Below are positions 29,450 through 36,068 of a stretch of 42,933 nt of DNA, one piece after another. Under the pieces are notes generated by a model. That model was not told where the DNA came from, ran no database searches, and was given only the letters and a program-made list of their open reading frames with translations. The stretch covers positions 1 to 42,933 of IMG/VR virus record IMGVR_UViG_3300044641_003781; one strand, 5' to 3'. The position numbers were made by a program, and so were the translations under genes. Numbering within the stretch: the stretch's first letter is position 1; the number at the start of each line of letters is the position of its first letter. Source of the stretch: a virus.

Positions 29450-29687
29450 GGGGTTCAGGGCGCTTCAGGGGCACCACCTTCTCAGCCATTGCGGAGAAGT
29501 CGAGCTTGCTGGACAGGTTCTTCAGCGGGCTGTTTTCGGTGGGAACAGCGCTGATGGCGTTCTGCTTGAGCAGCTGCAGTGCCACGCGGCGGTCGTCGTT
29601 GGATGCTTCGCCCGATTCCAGCCGCTCGAGCACGTCCTCGGCGAGCAGGTCGTGGATCTTGCTGAGCTTTTCGTTGAGGTCAGACAC
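29436..29687 (-). CDS. Terminase small subunit, T7 gp18-type
   Basis: About 83 residues from GTG 29687 (MSDLNEKLSKIHDLLAEDVL); a TTG 9 codons upstream is an alternative. ERLESGEASNDDRRVALQLLKQN followed by SPLKNLSSKLDFSAM matches the compact terminase small subunits of T7-like phages: helical, with the 'SGEAS..D...A.qlLK.N' block and an SPL.NL stretch. It recognises and presents phage DNA to the large subunit. It keeps the canonical minus-strand orientation while the large subunit is reversed. A 14-bp motif ends 2 nt before the GTG. Confidence 0.85.
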   Translation of the reverse strand: MSDLNEKLSKIHDLLAEDVLERLESGEASNDDRRVALQLLKQNAISAVPTENSPLKNLSSKLDFSAMAEKVVPLKRPEPPTAA

Positions 29688-29689
29688 GG

Positions 29690-29703
29690 CTACAAGGGTG
29701 CAG
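29690..29703 (-). promoter_or_regulatory. 14-bp motif between terminase small subunit and peptidase gene
   Basis: CTGCACCCTTGTAG on the minus strand, 2 nt before the small subunit GTG; the plus-strand reading CTACAAGGGTGCAG lies 13 nt before the peptidase ATG. A single near-palindrome serves a divergent gene pair. Confidence 0.45.
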
Positions 29704-29716
29704 AGCTCTTTCAATC

Positions 29717-30427
29717 ATGGCCACACAGGATCTCCAGTTCACAGATCAGAAATGGCTGGACTTTTGGGAGAACTTCAAGGCCAGCGAGCACCAGATCAAG
29801 GCGATCATCAAGCTGGGCCAGCAGATCAAGCAGGCCGACCCCTGCCTGCTGACCGACAGCGCGGAGTGGGTGGTGGACTACCGCAGCCAGCAGGCCGCGG
29901 CCCTGGTGCGCAACCCGCTCAACGTGAAGTGGCAGAGCCAGCTGGACAACAAAAGCGGCACCGGCTACCGCGAGTGCTTCTCCAGCAGCTGCGCCATGTT
30001 GGCAATGTTCTGGGGGAAGGTTGTCAATGACGACGCCTACAACGCCATCCGCGCCAAGTACGGCGACACCACCGACGCCCAGGCCCAGTTGGCGGCGCTG
30101 CGGTCCCTGGGCCTCAAGGCTGACTTCTTCACCAACGGCACCCCTGCGGCCCTGGAGCGCGAGATTGATGCAGGCCGGCCAGTGGCGGTCGGGTGGCTGC
30201 ACAAGGGCCCCGTGTCGGCCCCTGCAGGGGGCGGCCACTGGAGCGTGGTGATCGGTTACACCGCCGCGGCCTGGATCCAGAACGACCCCAACGGCGAGGC
30301 CCTGCTGGTCCAGGGCGGCTACACCAGCAACACCAAGGGCGCTGGTGTCGTCTACAGCCGCAAGAACTGGAACCCCCGCTGGATGCCCGGTGGCTCTGGC
30401 GGCTGGTACCTGACCTGCAAGCCATGA
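29717..30427 (+). CDS. C39-like cysteine peptidase, candidate endolysin
   Basis: A 236-residue protein. After a helical N-terminus (FTDQKWLDFWENFKASEHQI) comes a papain-like C39-type domain: VKWQSQLDNKSGTGYRECFSSS with a candidate catalytic Cys, DTTDAQAQLAALRSLGLKAD, ALEREIDAGRPVAVGWLHKG, then GGGHWSVVIGY with the His and IQNDPNGEAL with the Asp. Such domains occur in phage lysins and accessory peptidases. No other obvious free endolysin exists in the genome, so a lysis role by cutting peptidoglycan cross-links is likely but not proven. Confidence 0.8.
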   Translation: MATQDLQFTDQKWLDFWENFKASEHQIKAIIKLGQQIKQADPCLLTDSAEWVVDYRSQQAAALVRNPLNVKWQSQLDNKSGTGYRECFSSSCAMLAMFWGKVVNDDAYNAIRAKYGDTTDAQAQLAALRSLGLKADFFTNGTPAALEREIDAGRPVAVGWLHKGPVSAPAGGGHWSVVIGYTAAAWIQNDPNGEALLVQGGYTSNTKGAGVVYSRKNWNPRWMPGGSGGWYLTCKP

Positions 30428-30762
30428 AGCGCGAACGATTCGAGGCCAAGACCCTGTGGATCGAAACCAGCCGCGACTGGAACGGCCGCTATTGGATCGC
30501 TTGGAAGCCGGATGTCTCGCTCTACTTCCGCGATCGCTCGGCGATGGTCAAGTGGCTGTCCTGGCCCAAGGGCACACCCACCAGGGCCAGCCTCGACAGC
30601 TGGCTGGATTCCCTGGCCGCGGCCGATGCGGAGCGTGAAAGCCGCTCCCGTGATCCACAACCGGAGTCGCCGCTAACCGACGAACTGCTAGCCACTGGTT
30701 TTGGCCCTGAGTGCCATCTCGACGAGACGGACCCGAACTACCAGACCAAAGCCGTGACCTGA
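30424..30762 (+). CDS. Hypothetical protein (112 aa)
   Basis: MKRERFEAKTLWIETSRDWN starts a 112-residue protein; ATG 30424 overlaps the peptidase stop (ATGA), so it is co-translated. The first half is basic and Trp-rich (GRYWIAWKPDVSLYFRDRSA), the second acidic and Pro/Ser-rich. No family recognised. It may assist lysis, given its coupling to the peptidase. Confidence 0.65.
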   Translation: MKRERFEAKTLWIETSRDWNGRYWIAWKPDVSLYFRDRSAMVKWLSWPKGTPTRASLDSWLDSLAAADAERESRSRDPQPESPLTDELLATGFGPECHLDETDPNYQTKAVT

Positions 30763-30775
30763 AGGGGTGGCAGGT

Positions 30776-30800
30776 GGCCGGTCCTCACGAGGTGCCGGCC
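30776..30800. terminator. Hairpin between convergent genes, possible bidirectional terminator
   Basis: GGCCGG-(13)-CCGGCC with an inner CCT-CACG-AGG pairing lies just after the rightward gene stop. No T tract follows on either side. The rest of this 125-nt gap also has a weak CCTAG...CTAGG pair; nothing else is seen. Confidence 0.4.
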
Positions 30801-30887
30801 TCGCCGCTGCCTGCCGTCAGCGGAATGCCTAGTGATCTCGAAAGACGACTAGGGCCAGACCTTAGCCAGCCCCTGCGATGCAAGCAG

Positions 30888-31136
30888 TCACCCTTTCGGG
30901 GGATTGGACCGCAGGGCCAGGAGCGTCGCCAGTAGCCCGCTCAGCGTGGCCTGGGCCTGCTCAGCCGGTGACCGGCAGGTGTCTGATTCCTTTGTTGGCA
31001 GCCGGCCTTCTGTCTGGACATACAGCTTCCACATCTGTGGCCCCATCCAGAAGGTGCAGCTGGCCCAGCTGGCGACAGACAAGGCAGCGCTGGTGGCCAC
31101 AACGCAGGTGATCGTCCTCGTAAGCCAAGGAGGCAT
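30888..31136 (-). CDS. Small membrane protein near lysis genes (82 aa)
   Basis: MPPWLTRTITCVVATSAALS begins a protein with one N-terminal hydrophobic segment (about residues 7-30) and a polar C-terminus containing Cys (ESDTCRSPAEQ). The ATG overlaps the upstream stop (TGATG). A signal-anchor membrane protein is likely. Position after tail genes, next to another small membrane protein, suits a holin or spanin component, but motif evidence is lacking. Confidence 0.6.
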   Translation of the reverse strand: MPPWLTRTITCVVATSAALSVASWASCTFWMGPQMWKLYVQTEGRLPTKESDTCRSPAEQAQATLSGLLATLLALRSNPPKG

Positions 31137-31318
31137 CACTCGTGCCGCCGTTCGATCGTGCGCAGCCTCTCCTCGTGGTCCTGGAGCATCACCTGCATCG
31201 CCCCGAGGATCGTTGTGGTCTTGGCCTCGAACTTGCCCAGGCCGTTGGCGATCTTCCACAGCGCGGCTACGCCAGACGCGCCAAGGCCAACCAGGGCAAT
31301 GATCGAGGCTGGATCCAC
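31136..31318 (-). CDS. Candidate holin-like membrane protein (60 aa)
   Basis: Starts with GTG at 31318, giving MDPASIIALVGLGASGVAAL: one transmembrane segment (about residues 4-26), then GLGKFEAKTTTILGAMQVML and a charged coiled tail QDHEERLRTIERRHE. Small one-pass membrane proteins with a charged helical tail are common as holins beside terminase genes in T7-like phages (gp17.5 position). A TTG 17 codons upstream would translate through a motif copy and is less likely. Confidence 0.6.
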   Translation of the reverse strand: MDPASIIALVGLGASGVAALWKIANGLGKFEAKTTTILGAMQVMLQDHEERLRTIERRHE

Positions 31319-31329
31319 AGGTCGGTCAG

Positions 31330-31343
31330 TTGCACCCCTGGAG
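31330..31343. promoter_or_regulatory. Degenerate 14-bp motif before membrane protein genes
   Basis: Minus CTCCAGGGGTGCAA, plus TTGCACCCCTGGAG; about 12 nt upstream of the GTG at 31318. Orientation by the CCC centre would be plus, against the adjacent gene. Confidence 0.3.
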
Positions 31344-31358
31344 AATACCGAGCACCGA

Positions 31359-31646
31359 CTACCCCGCAAACACCCGCACCGGCTGCTCAGGGCTCACGGC
31401 GTAGTCTGCCCACCCATCGGGCAGCTCGCCGATGTAGTTGCAGTGCCAGCCGTCCAGCAGCGTGGGAGCAGTGATCACCTCGCCGGTTTCGGGGTCGTAT
31501 TCACCACCGCGAGTAATTACACCCACCACATCTAACGCATGAGTATGACTAGCCATGATGGGGTTCAGGTCCTCATCCAACAGCCCTGCATCGTCCAAGG
31601 CGGCCATGCCAGATACGGCATCGGGGAAACGGATGTAGTGCGTCAT
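31359..31646 (-). CDS. Tail-fibre-associated small protein (95 aa)
   Basis: MTHYIRFPDAVSGMAALDDA opens a 95-residue acidic protein ending in WHCNYIGELPDGWADYAVSP and PVRVFAG. Proteins with this 'W-H-x-N-x-x-G-x-L-P...P..P.RVFAG' ending are frequent next to fibre genes in phages; their role (fibre assembly or minor tail part) is not clear. ATG overlaps the fibre gene stop (ATGA). Confidence 0.6.
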   Translation of the reverse strand: MTHYIRFPDAVSGMAALDDAGLLDEDLNPIMASHTHALDVVGVITRGGEYDPETGEVITAPTLLDGWHCNYIGELPDGWADYAVSPEQPVRVFAG

Positions 31647-32962
31647 TGTTGGGTAATCGCCTGGAGCGTGGAGTCGGGAAGGCGGGTGGGCCAGTAGGTG
31701 AGGCGTTTGATGGTGCCAGTCAACAGGAAATCTGCACCACTGCGGCGACCAATGCTTAATTGATTGACCACAGGAACGGTTCCTGAATTATCCGTTGCCC
31801 CGCCAAGGATGCTACCGGCTTGCGCAAACGCAAAGTTATCTATTTGGTAGCCAACAGAAAGTCGAGTGCCATTGGATTGTCTGTTTGTGTTAGAGCTAGC
31901 TTGGCTGACGTTGCTATCAATAACGCTATATCCCGCATCTGTATAATTTAAAAGAACCCGATAAAACAAGTCAATGCGTGTAGCAGTCGTGCCGTCAGAC
32001 AGGCTAACTATTCGCGGGAATTGGTTGATGCCGCCGTGCAAATGATTACTTGTTGCTTCTGCAAACAACGTCCCCTCATCCTGCCGATACCAAGCAGAGA
32101 AGTTGCTACCACTAATGCTGGCCACGTCAGCACTGCGGGTGACCGTGGCGGTGGTGGTGGGGATGTAGCTGGTGGGGAAGGCCCCGGCTTCTAGTTGGGC
32201 GCCCCAGAGGTAGATGCCAGAGGTGCCGTCTCCGGTATAAGAAATAGCGGTCGCGCTGACCAAATAATGAACAATGTTTGTAGCTGCACTCTGACCTGCT
32301 GTTGCCGTAATAGAGCAACGATACCATCCGTTGCCTACAGCTTGGATTGATGCAGTGCCTGCAATTGTAGCGGCGATAGTGCCGTTTGACAAATCAAAGC
32401 GAGCATCACCAGGCCAAGTAGTTTGATTAGCGCCTTGTATTCTAATTTGAGTGCGTTCTGCCGCCTTTGCATAAACGCTGTATGTATGTGTAGTCCCAGA
32501 AACAAAGTTAGGCGCTTGTTGGACAAAGTGAGTATTTGTGGCAGTATTATCCTCAACTAGCTTGTCTGCTGTCGTGGTCCCGTTAGGAGCCGCGATTTCA
32601 TTGGTTGAAACGCTGGCCCGAGTGGTAGTCCAAGTCGTCGAAAAGTCTTCCGATTGCACCAGCAAATTCGTCCTACTTTCCTCCACCAACAGCCCCAGGC
32701 TTTCGCCCGTCGTGGGGTTGTGGTCGAAGCGGGGGGCATCCGTCGTCGCCGTCTTGATCAGCCCGTCGCTGTCCACGAACGTGCCGGAGCTGGCGCGGGT
32801 GAAGGTGACGAGGTTCTGCCCTGTAGTGGCGTCAACTAATGACTTGTTCTCGGCAAAGCGCAGGTCGAGGCTGGGCGCGGCTTTGGCACGGCGCCAGAGT
32901 CCGTTCTGCACCCAGCGACCAGGCGCTAGTGCGGCCAGCCGGGGCATCAGCGCGAGGCTCAC
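31643..32962 (-). CDS. Tail fibre/adhesin-like protein with carbohydrate-binding-like repeats
   Basis: A 439-residue protein from GTG 32962 (GTGA overlap). LDLRFAENKSLVDATTGQNL, then FTRASSGTFVDSDGLIKTAT and RFDHNPTTGESLGLLVEESR is a well-known block of phage and prophage receptor-type proteins. It is followed by beta-sandwich-like sequence (TYSVYAKAAERTQIRIQ, GIYLWGAQLEAGAFPTSYIP) and a second lectin-like part. It likely binds host surface glycans. Its DNA is visibly more AT-rich than the structural genes, consistent with exchange of host-range genes. Confidence 0.75.
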   Translation of the reverse strand: MSLALMPRLAALAPGRWVQNGLWRRAKAAPSLDLRFAENKSLVDATTGQNLVTFTRASSGTFVDSDGLIKTATTDAPRFDHNPTTGESLGLLVEESRTNLLVQSEDFSTTWTTTRASVSTNEIAAPNGTTTADKLVEDNTATNTHFVQQAPNFVSGTTHTYSVYAKAAERTQIRIQGANQTTWPGDARFDLSNGTIAATIAGTASIQAVGNGWYRCSITATAGQSAATNIVHYLVSATAISYTGDGTSGIYLWGAQLEAGAFPTSYIPTTTATVTRSADVASISGSNFSAWYRQDEGTLFAEATSNHLHGGINQFPRIVSLSDGTTATRIDLFYRVLLNYTDAGYSVIDSNVSQASSNTNRQSNGTRLSVGYQIDNFAFAQAGSILGGATDNSGTVPVVNQLSIGRRSGADFLLTGTIKRLTYWPTRLPDSTLQAITQQ

Positions 32963-33576
32963 AGGCCGGCCTCCAGCGTCAGCACCCGCAGGTCGTACAA
33001 CGTGCCGCTGGCAGGGGTGTAAGCGCCACGGGTTTCAAGCTCGGCGTAAAGCGTGGTACTGGCCGATGCCAACTTGATCGCTGTGCCGCAATAATCAGTT
33101 TGGGTAAACAGCGTGCTTCCGAGATCCTGAGGTGTCGGCAGATCGCAGAAGCCCGCATAGCTCGCAACCTCGGAGCTAGCCAGGTCAAAAGCGGCGTTAT
33201 CGAGGACCGCCGTAGGAGAGGAGGTGTATAGGTGTAGTCGGAAGCCAGCCATTCCGCTCGGGACGCTGGTGTTGCCGATCAGAAGCCGAATGCTCTGTAG
33301 CAGTACATACCCGCCGCTGGAGCCAATGTTGGGCAACGCGATGATTGCGCTACCAGCGTTAGCGGGGGTGCCGCTGTCGGCAATGCCTACAACGTCCCCT
33401 GCGGCGTAGGCGGTGGTATTGCTTGGGCGGGTGATGGTGACGGCCGCACGGTAAGCCTTGCCGCCAACAGCAAGGCTGCTACCGCTCCCCGACTCACCGG
33501 AGACCCTGACCGGGCCGCCATCGGGCCCTACGACCCGCTGAACGCCGTAATACTCAGGCAACTGCGCAGAAGGCAT
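32959..33576 (-). CDS. Hypothetical tail-fibre-region protein (205 aa)
   Basis: From MPSAQLPEYYGVQRVVGPDG, a 205-residue beta-rich protein: AVTITRPSNTTAYAAGDVVG, GYVLLQSIRLLIGNTSVPSG, FRLHLYTSSPT, and TLYAELETRGAYTPASGTLY. This layout is typical of small jelly-roll or Ig-like virion decoration or fibre proteins found beside fibre genes. Longer in-frame codons upstream would cover a motif copy and have poor composition. Function inferred from context only. Confidence 0.6.
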   Translation of the reverse strand: MPSAQLPEYYGVQRVVGPDGGPVRVSGESGSGSSLAVGGKAYRAAVTITRPSNTTAYAAGDVVGIADSGTPANAGSAIIALPNIGSSGGYVLLQSIRLLIGNTSVPSGMAGFRLHLYTSSPTAVLDNAAFDLASSEVASYAGFCDLPTPQDLGSTLFTQTDYCGTAIKLASASTTLYAELETRGAYTPASGTLYDLRVLTLEAGL

Positions 33577-33613
33577 GGGAGGAGCCCGATAGGGAGTGAG
33601 CGTCTGCTTTATT

Positions 33614-33627
33614 CTGCAGGGGCGTAG
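33614..33627 (-). promoter_or_regulatory. 14-bp motif upstream of fibre-region gene
   Basis: CTACGCCCCTGCAG on the minus strand, in the 71-nt gap before ATG 33576, with AATAAAGC following. Confidence 0.45.
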
Positions 33628-33647
33628 AGCTGGCTGCCACCGACCCT

Positions 33648-34043
33648 CTAGGGGGCCTGCCCGGATGCCGCCACTGGCGCCTGGCTTGCCTGCCAGGACA
33701 GCGTTCTCTCGTCCCACACGTACGGTCCGCCCTCCTCAGGCATAGGCACTGGCGCTCGCCACTGGCAGATGTCCTCATCCAGCACCCAGCTCGGATACGG
33801 CTGCGGCGGGATGAAGGCGTCGCGAGTGGCGTCGTAGGTGTATCCGATGCCGGCGTAGTTCTTTCTGAAGTTGCCGTTGTAGCTCGTTTGCGCCCACGAA
33901 GTATCATGACCAAAGAGTTGCCGCAAGAAACCAATCCCAAGCTTTTCGTCTTCTTGCCCTTGAGGGTTTGTGATTTGAGAATTTGCAACAACTAAAACAT
34001 TGATGACGGTATTCTGATCGTCAAGCTGTGCGTAGTGTGCCAT
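33648..34043 (-). CDS. Tail-fibre-associated protein (131 aa)
   Basis: MAHYAQLDDQNTVINVLVVA begins a protein with GFLRQLFGHDTSWAQTSYNG, then FRKNYAGIGYTYDATRDAFI, PPQPYPSWVLDEDICQW. This 'W..TSYN...RKNYAGIGYTYD..RDAFI.P.P.PSW.L' pattern is widespread in cyanophage proteins encoded near tail fibres. The exact role is unknown; a fibre tip or assembly factor is likely. Confidence 0.75.
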   Translation of the reverse strand: MAHYAQLDDQNTVINVLVVANSQITNPQGQEDEKLGIGFLRQLFGHDTSWAQTSYNGNFRKNYAGIGYTYDATRDAFIPPQPYPSWVLDEDICQWRAPVPMPEEGGPYVWDERTLSWQASQAPVAASGQAP

Positions 34044-34045
34044 TA

Positions 34046-34855
34046 TTAAAGAATTGAGTAGCGGATAATGACGATGCCGGAGCCACCGTTGCCGGCATAA
34101 GAGCCAGGGTGCCCGCCTCCACCTCCACCAGTATTTGTTGTGCCGTTGTGGCTTCCATTATTGGTGTTGTAAACGCCACCACCTCCACCACCGCCTGGAC
34201 CGCCAAAGCCTGGTGAAGAACCAAGGCCGCCGCCACCTCCACCGCCTGCATACGAGAGGTTGGTGCCAGTAATGCTGCTAATTGAGCCACTTCCGCCTTG
34301 GCCACTCTGACTACCACTGCCGTTTCCTCCTGCAGCCGCTGCGCCACCGCCGCCGCCGCCGGTATAGACGCTGCCCCCTGCGTAATCTCCACTGCCGCCG
34401 CCGTTGCCTTGGCCTGCAGTTCCTGCAGCACCACCAGTGCCAGAAACATTGGTGGCCCCACCTCCACCACCAGATCCGCCTGTCCCGGCAGCGCCACCGC
34501 CGCTGCTACCGCGACCTCCCCCGGTTGCGGTAATGCTGCTAAAAACGGAACTGGTGCCATTGGACGCAGATCCACCCGCACCAACTGACACGGTGTAGGT
34601 CCCAGTGGTGAGGGCTAGCGTTCCAGTTCTCATGCCACCACCGCCACCGCCACCAGAGGCGTAGAAGCCAATGCCACCGCCGCCACCTCCGGCGACAACG
34701 AGGTACTCAACCGTGGCTCCCGCAGGAACACTATTTACAGTAAATGTATCAGTAGCCGCAAAAGTGTGAATACGAAATCCGCCGGAGCTTGTGACACTGC
34801 CTCCGGTTGCCGAAATACCGGAACTCCCACCAAGCAACATCTGCTGCATTGACAT
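34046..34855 (-). CDS. Glycine-rich adhesin-like tail fibre tip protein
   Basis: A 269-residue protein dominated by poly-glycine runs. The start MSMQQMLLGGSSGISATGGS leads to FRIHTFAATDTFTVNSVPAG, a beta-domain (ATVEYLVVAGGGGGG) and many Gly tracts, ending GNGGSGIVIIRYSIL. The 'GSGIVIIRY' ending and Gly tracts suggest a polyglycine type II helix bundle, as in the phage S16 gp38-type adhesin. A receptor-binding tip is the likely role. ATG overlaps the tail fibre stop (TGATG). Confidence 0.75.
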   Translation of the reverse strand: MSMQQMLLGGSSGISATGGSVTSSGGFRIHTFAATDTFTVNSVPAGATVEYLVVAGGGGGGIGFYASGGGGGGGMRTGTLALTTGTYTVSVGAGGSASNGTSSVFSSITATGGGRGSSGGGAAGTGGSGGGGGATNVSGTGGAAGTAGQGNGGGSGDYAGGSVYTGGGGGGAAAAGGNGSGSQSGQGGSGSISSITGTNLSYAGGGGGGGLGSSPGFGGPGGGGGGGVYNTNNGSHNGTTNTGGGGGGHPGSYAGNGGSGIVIIRYSIL

Positions 34856-36045
34856 CAGCTCAATCCCCCGCCGCTAATAACAAAGGTATTTGATGCCACG
34901 CAGAGAAGCGTTGCAACGCCGTACTGAGCCAATGTGCGAGTGCCAGTATTTGCCGTGCCTGTTTGTCTAATCGTCACAGACGCACCCTGGACAATGCTCT
35001 GATTGCTTGTGCTGTTGTTGAAGATAGTGATTGCATCTCCAGCTGCAAAGATTCCCGATGGGACCGTGACGCCACCAGTAGTGATGGAGATACATTTCCC
35101 AGCATCAGCCAAGACGAGTGTGTAGGCAGCTGCCTGGGAGTTGAGCGGGATAGACCGAAGGCTGCCTTTGCCATCGCTGGCGCTCCCACTAAATGACGCA
35201 TTGGCGCCAGCGAGAGTCCCCGTAAACGTGGGAGACGACAAAGGCGCGTATGTGCTTGCCGCTGTGGCTGTAGTCAGGTAAGAGCCCAGGCCGGAGAGAG
35301 GTGCGTAGGTAGCTGCCGCTGCAGTCACGCTGAGCTTGCTGCCGTCCAGCCCAAGGACATCGGATTGCAGAATGGCTATGGCGTCTCCATACCTGTTCTC
35401 CGGGTCGTTGGCGAAATACTGCACCCAGCTCCAGGTGTTTCCTGCTGTCGTGTAGATCATCCGAACTGACAGGCCTGAGTCGCCAACGAAGCCGGCAGGC
35501 CTTCCGGAAAGAGGCGCAAAGCCTTGAATCCCGGTGGAGTCCCTGACCTCAACGGCCTGGTTGTCGGCCGGCGATGCCGGGATCGCCGCGACGTTGGCCA
35601 CCAAGGGGTATTGGATGCTTGACGCAACGGAAGCGAGGGCCGCGTTTGCGGCTGCCACGGCCGCAGCGGCGAGCGTGGTGCTCGCGTCATTTCCGTCCCG
35701 CTGCTCCTGCACCGAGTACAGGTTTTGCCTGTCGGAAATCAGCAGGTCCTCGGCAACGAGCGTCGAGCCGTCCTGCCACTGGGCCAGCAAATCGCCAGTT
35801 GGCGTTTCCCTTCTCACCGTGATCTTGACTCCGGCCGCCGGGGCAGTGGTCAGCTGGATGCTGGTGGTGGAGGTCCAGACGTAGTTGGTGCCATCCACCA
35901 GGAGGGAGGTGTAGGCGCCAGTAGCCAGATCAAGCCCTGTATAGACCTTGACGTGAGCCTTCAGCAGGTACGGGAATGGCACCTGGAAGTCCCTGTTGGT
36001 GCCATTCCCCGTGTATTCCCGGTAGGAGTAGGGCGTCACGGTCAT
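34855..36045 (-). CDS. Tail fibre protein, T7 gp17 N-terminal type
   Basis: A 396-residue fibre. Residues 1-125 (PYSYREYTGNGTNRDFQVPF, YLLKAHVKVY, ITVRRETPTGDLLAQWQDGS, LLISDRQNLYSVQEQRDG) form the conserved virion-attachment domain of T7-type fibres. Ala-rich helical and beta-rich repeat segments follow (TYAPLSGLGSYLTTATAAST), then a C-terminal beta-domain with FAAGDAITIFNNSTSNQSIV. It anchors the adhesin modules encoded downstream. A perfect-dyad 14-bp motif ends 6 nt before the ATG. Confidence 0.93.
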   Translation of the reverse strand: MTVTPYSYREYTGNGTNRDFQVPFPYLLKAHVKVYTGLDLATGAYTSLLVDGTNYVWTSTTSIQLTTAPAAGVKITVRRETPTGDLLAQWQDGSTLVAEDLLISDRQNLYSVQEQRDGNDASTTLAAAAVAAANAALASVASSIQYPLVANVAAIPASPADNQAVEVRDSTGIQGFAPLSGRPAGFVGDSGLSVRMIYTTAGNTWSWVQYFANDPENRYGDAIAILQSDVLGLDGSKLSVTAAAATYAPLSGLGSYLTTATAASTYAPLSSPTFTGTLAGANASFSGSASDGKGSLRSIPLNSQAAAYTLVLADAGKCISITTGGVTVPSGIFAAGDAITIFNNSTSNQSIVQGASVTIRQTGTANTGTRTLAQYGVATLLCVASNTFVISGGGLS

Positions 36046-36051
36046 GGCCGT

Positions 36052-36065
36052 CTACAGGGCTGTAG
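36052..36065 (-). promoter_or_regulatory. 14-bp motif (perfect dyad) before tail fibre gene
   Basis: CTACAGCCCTGTAG on the minus strand, squeezed between the stop of the core protein gene and ATG 36045 (6 nt away). Identical to the copy at 23333. Confidence 0.55.
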
Positions 36066-36068
36066 ACC

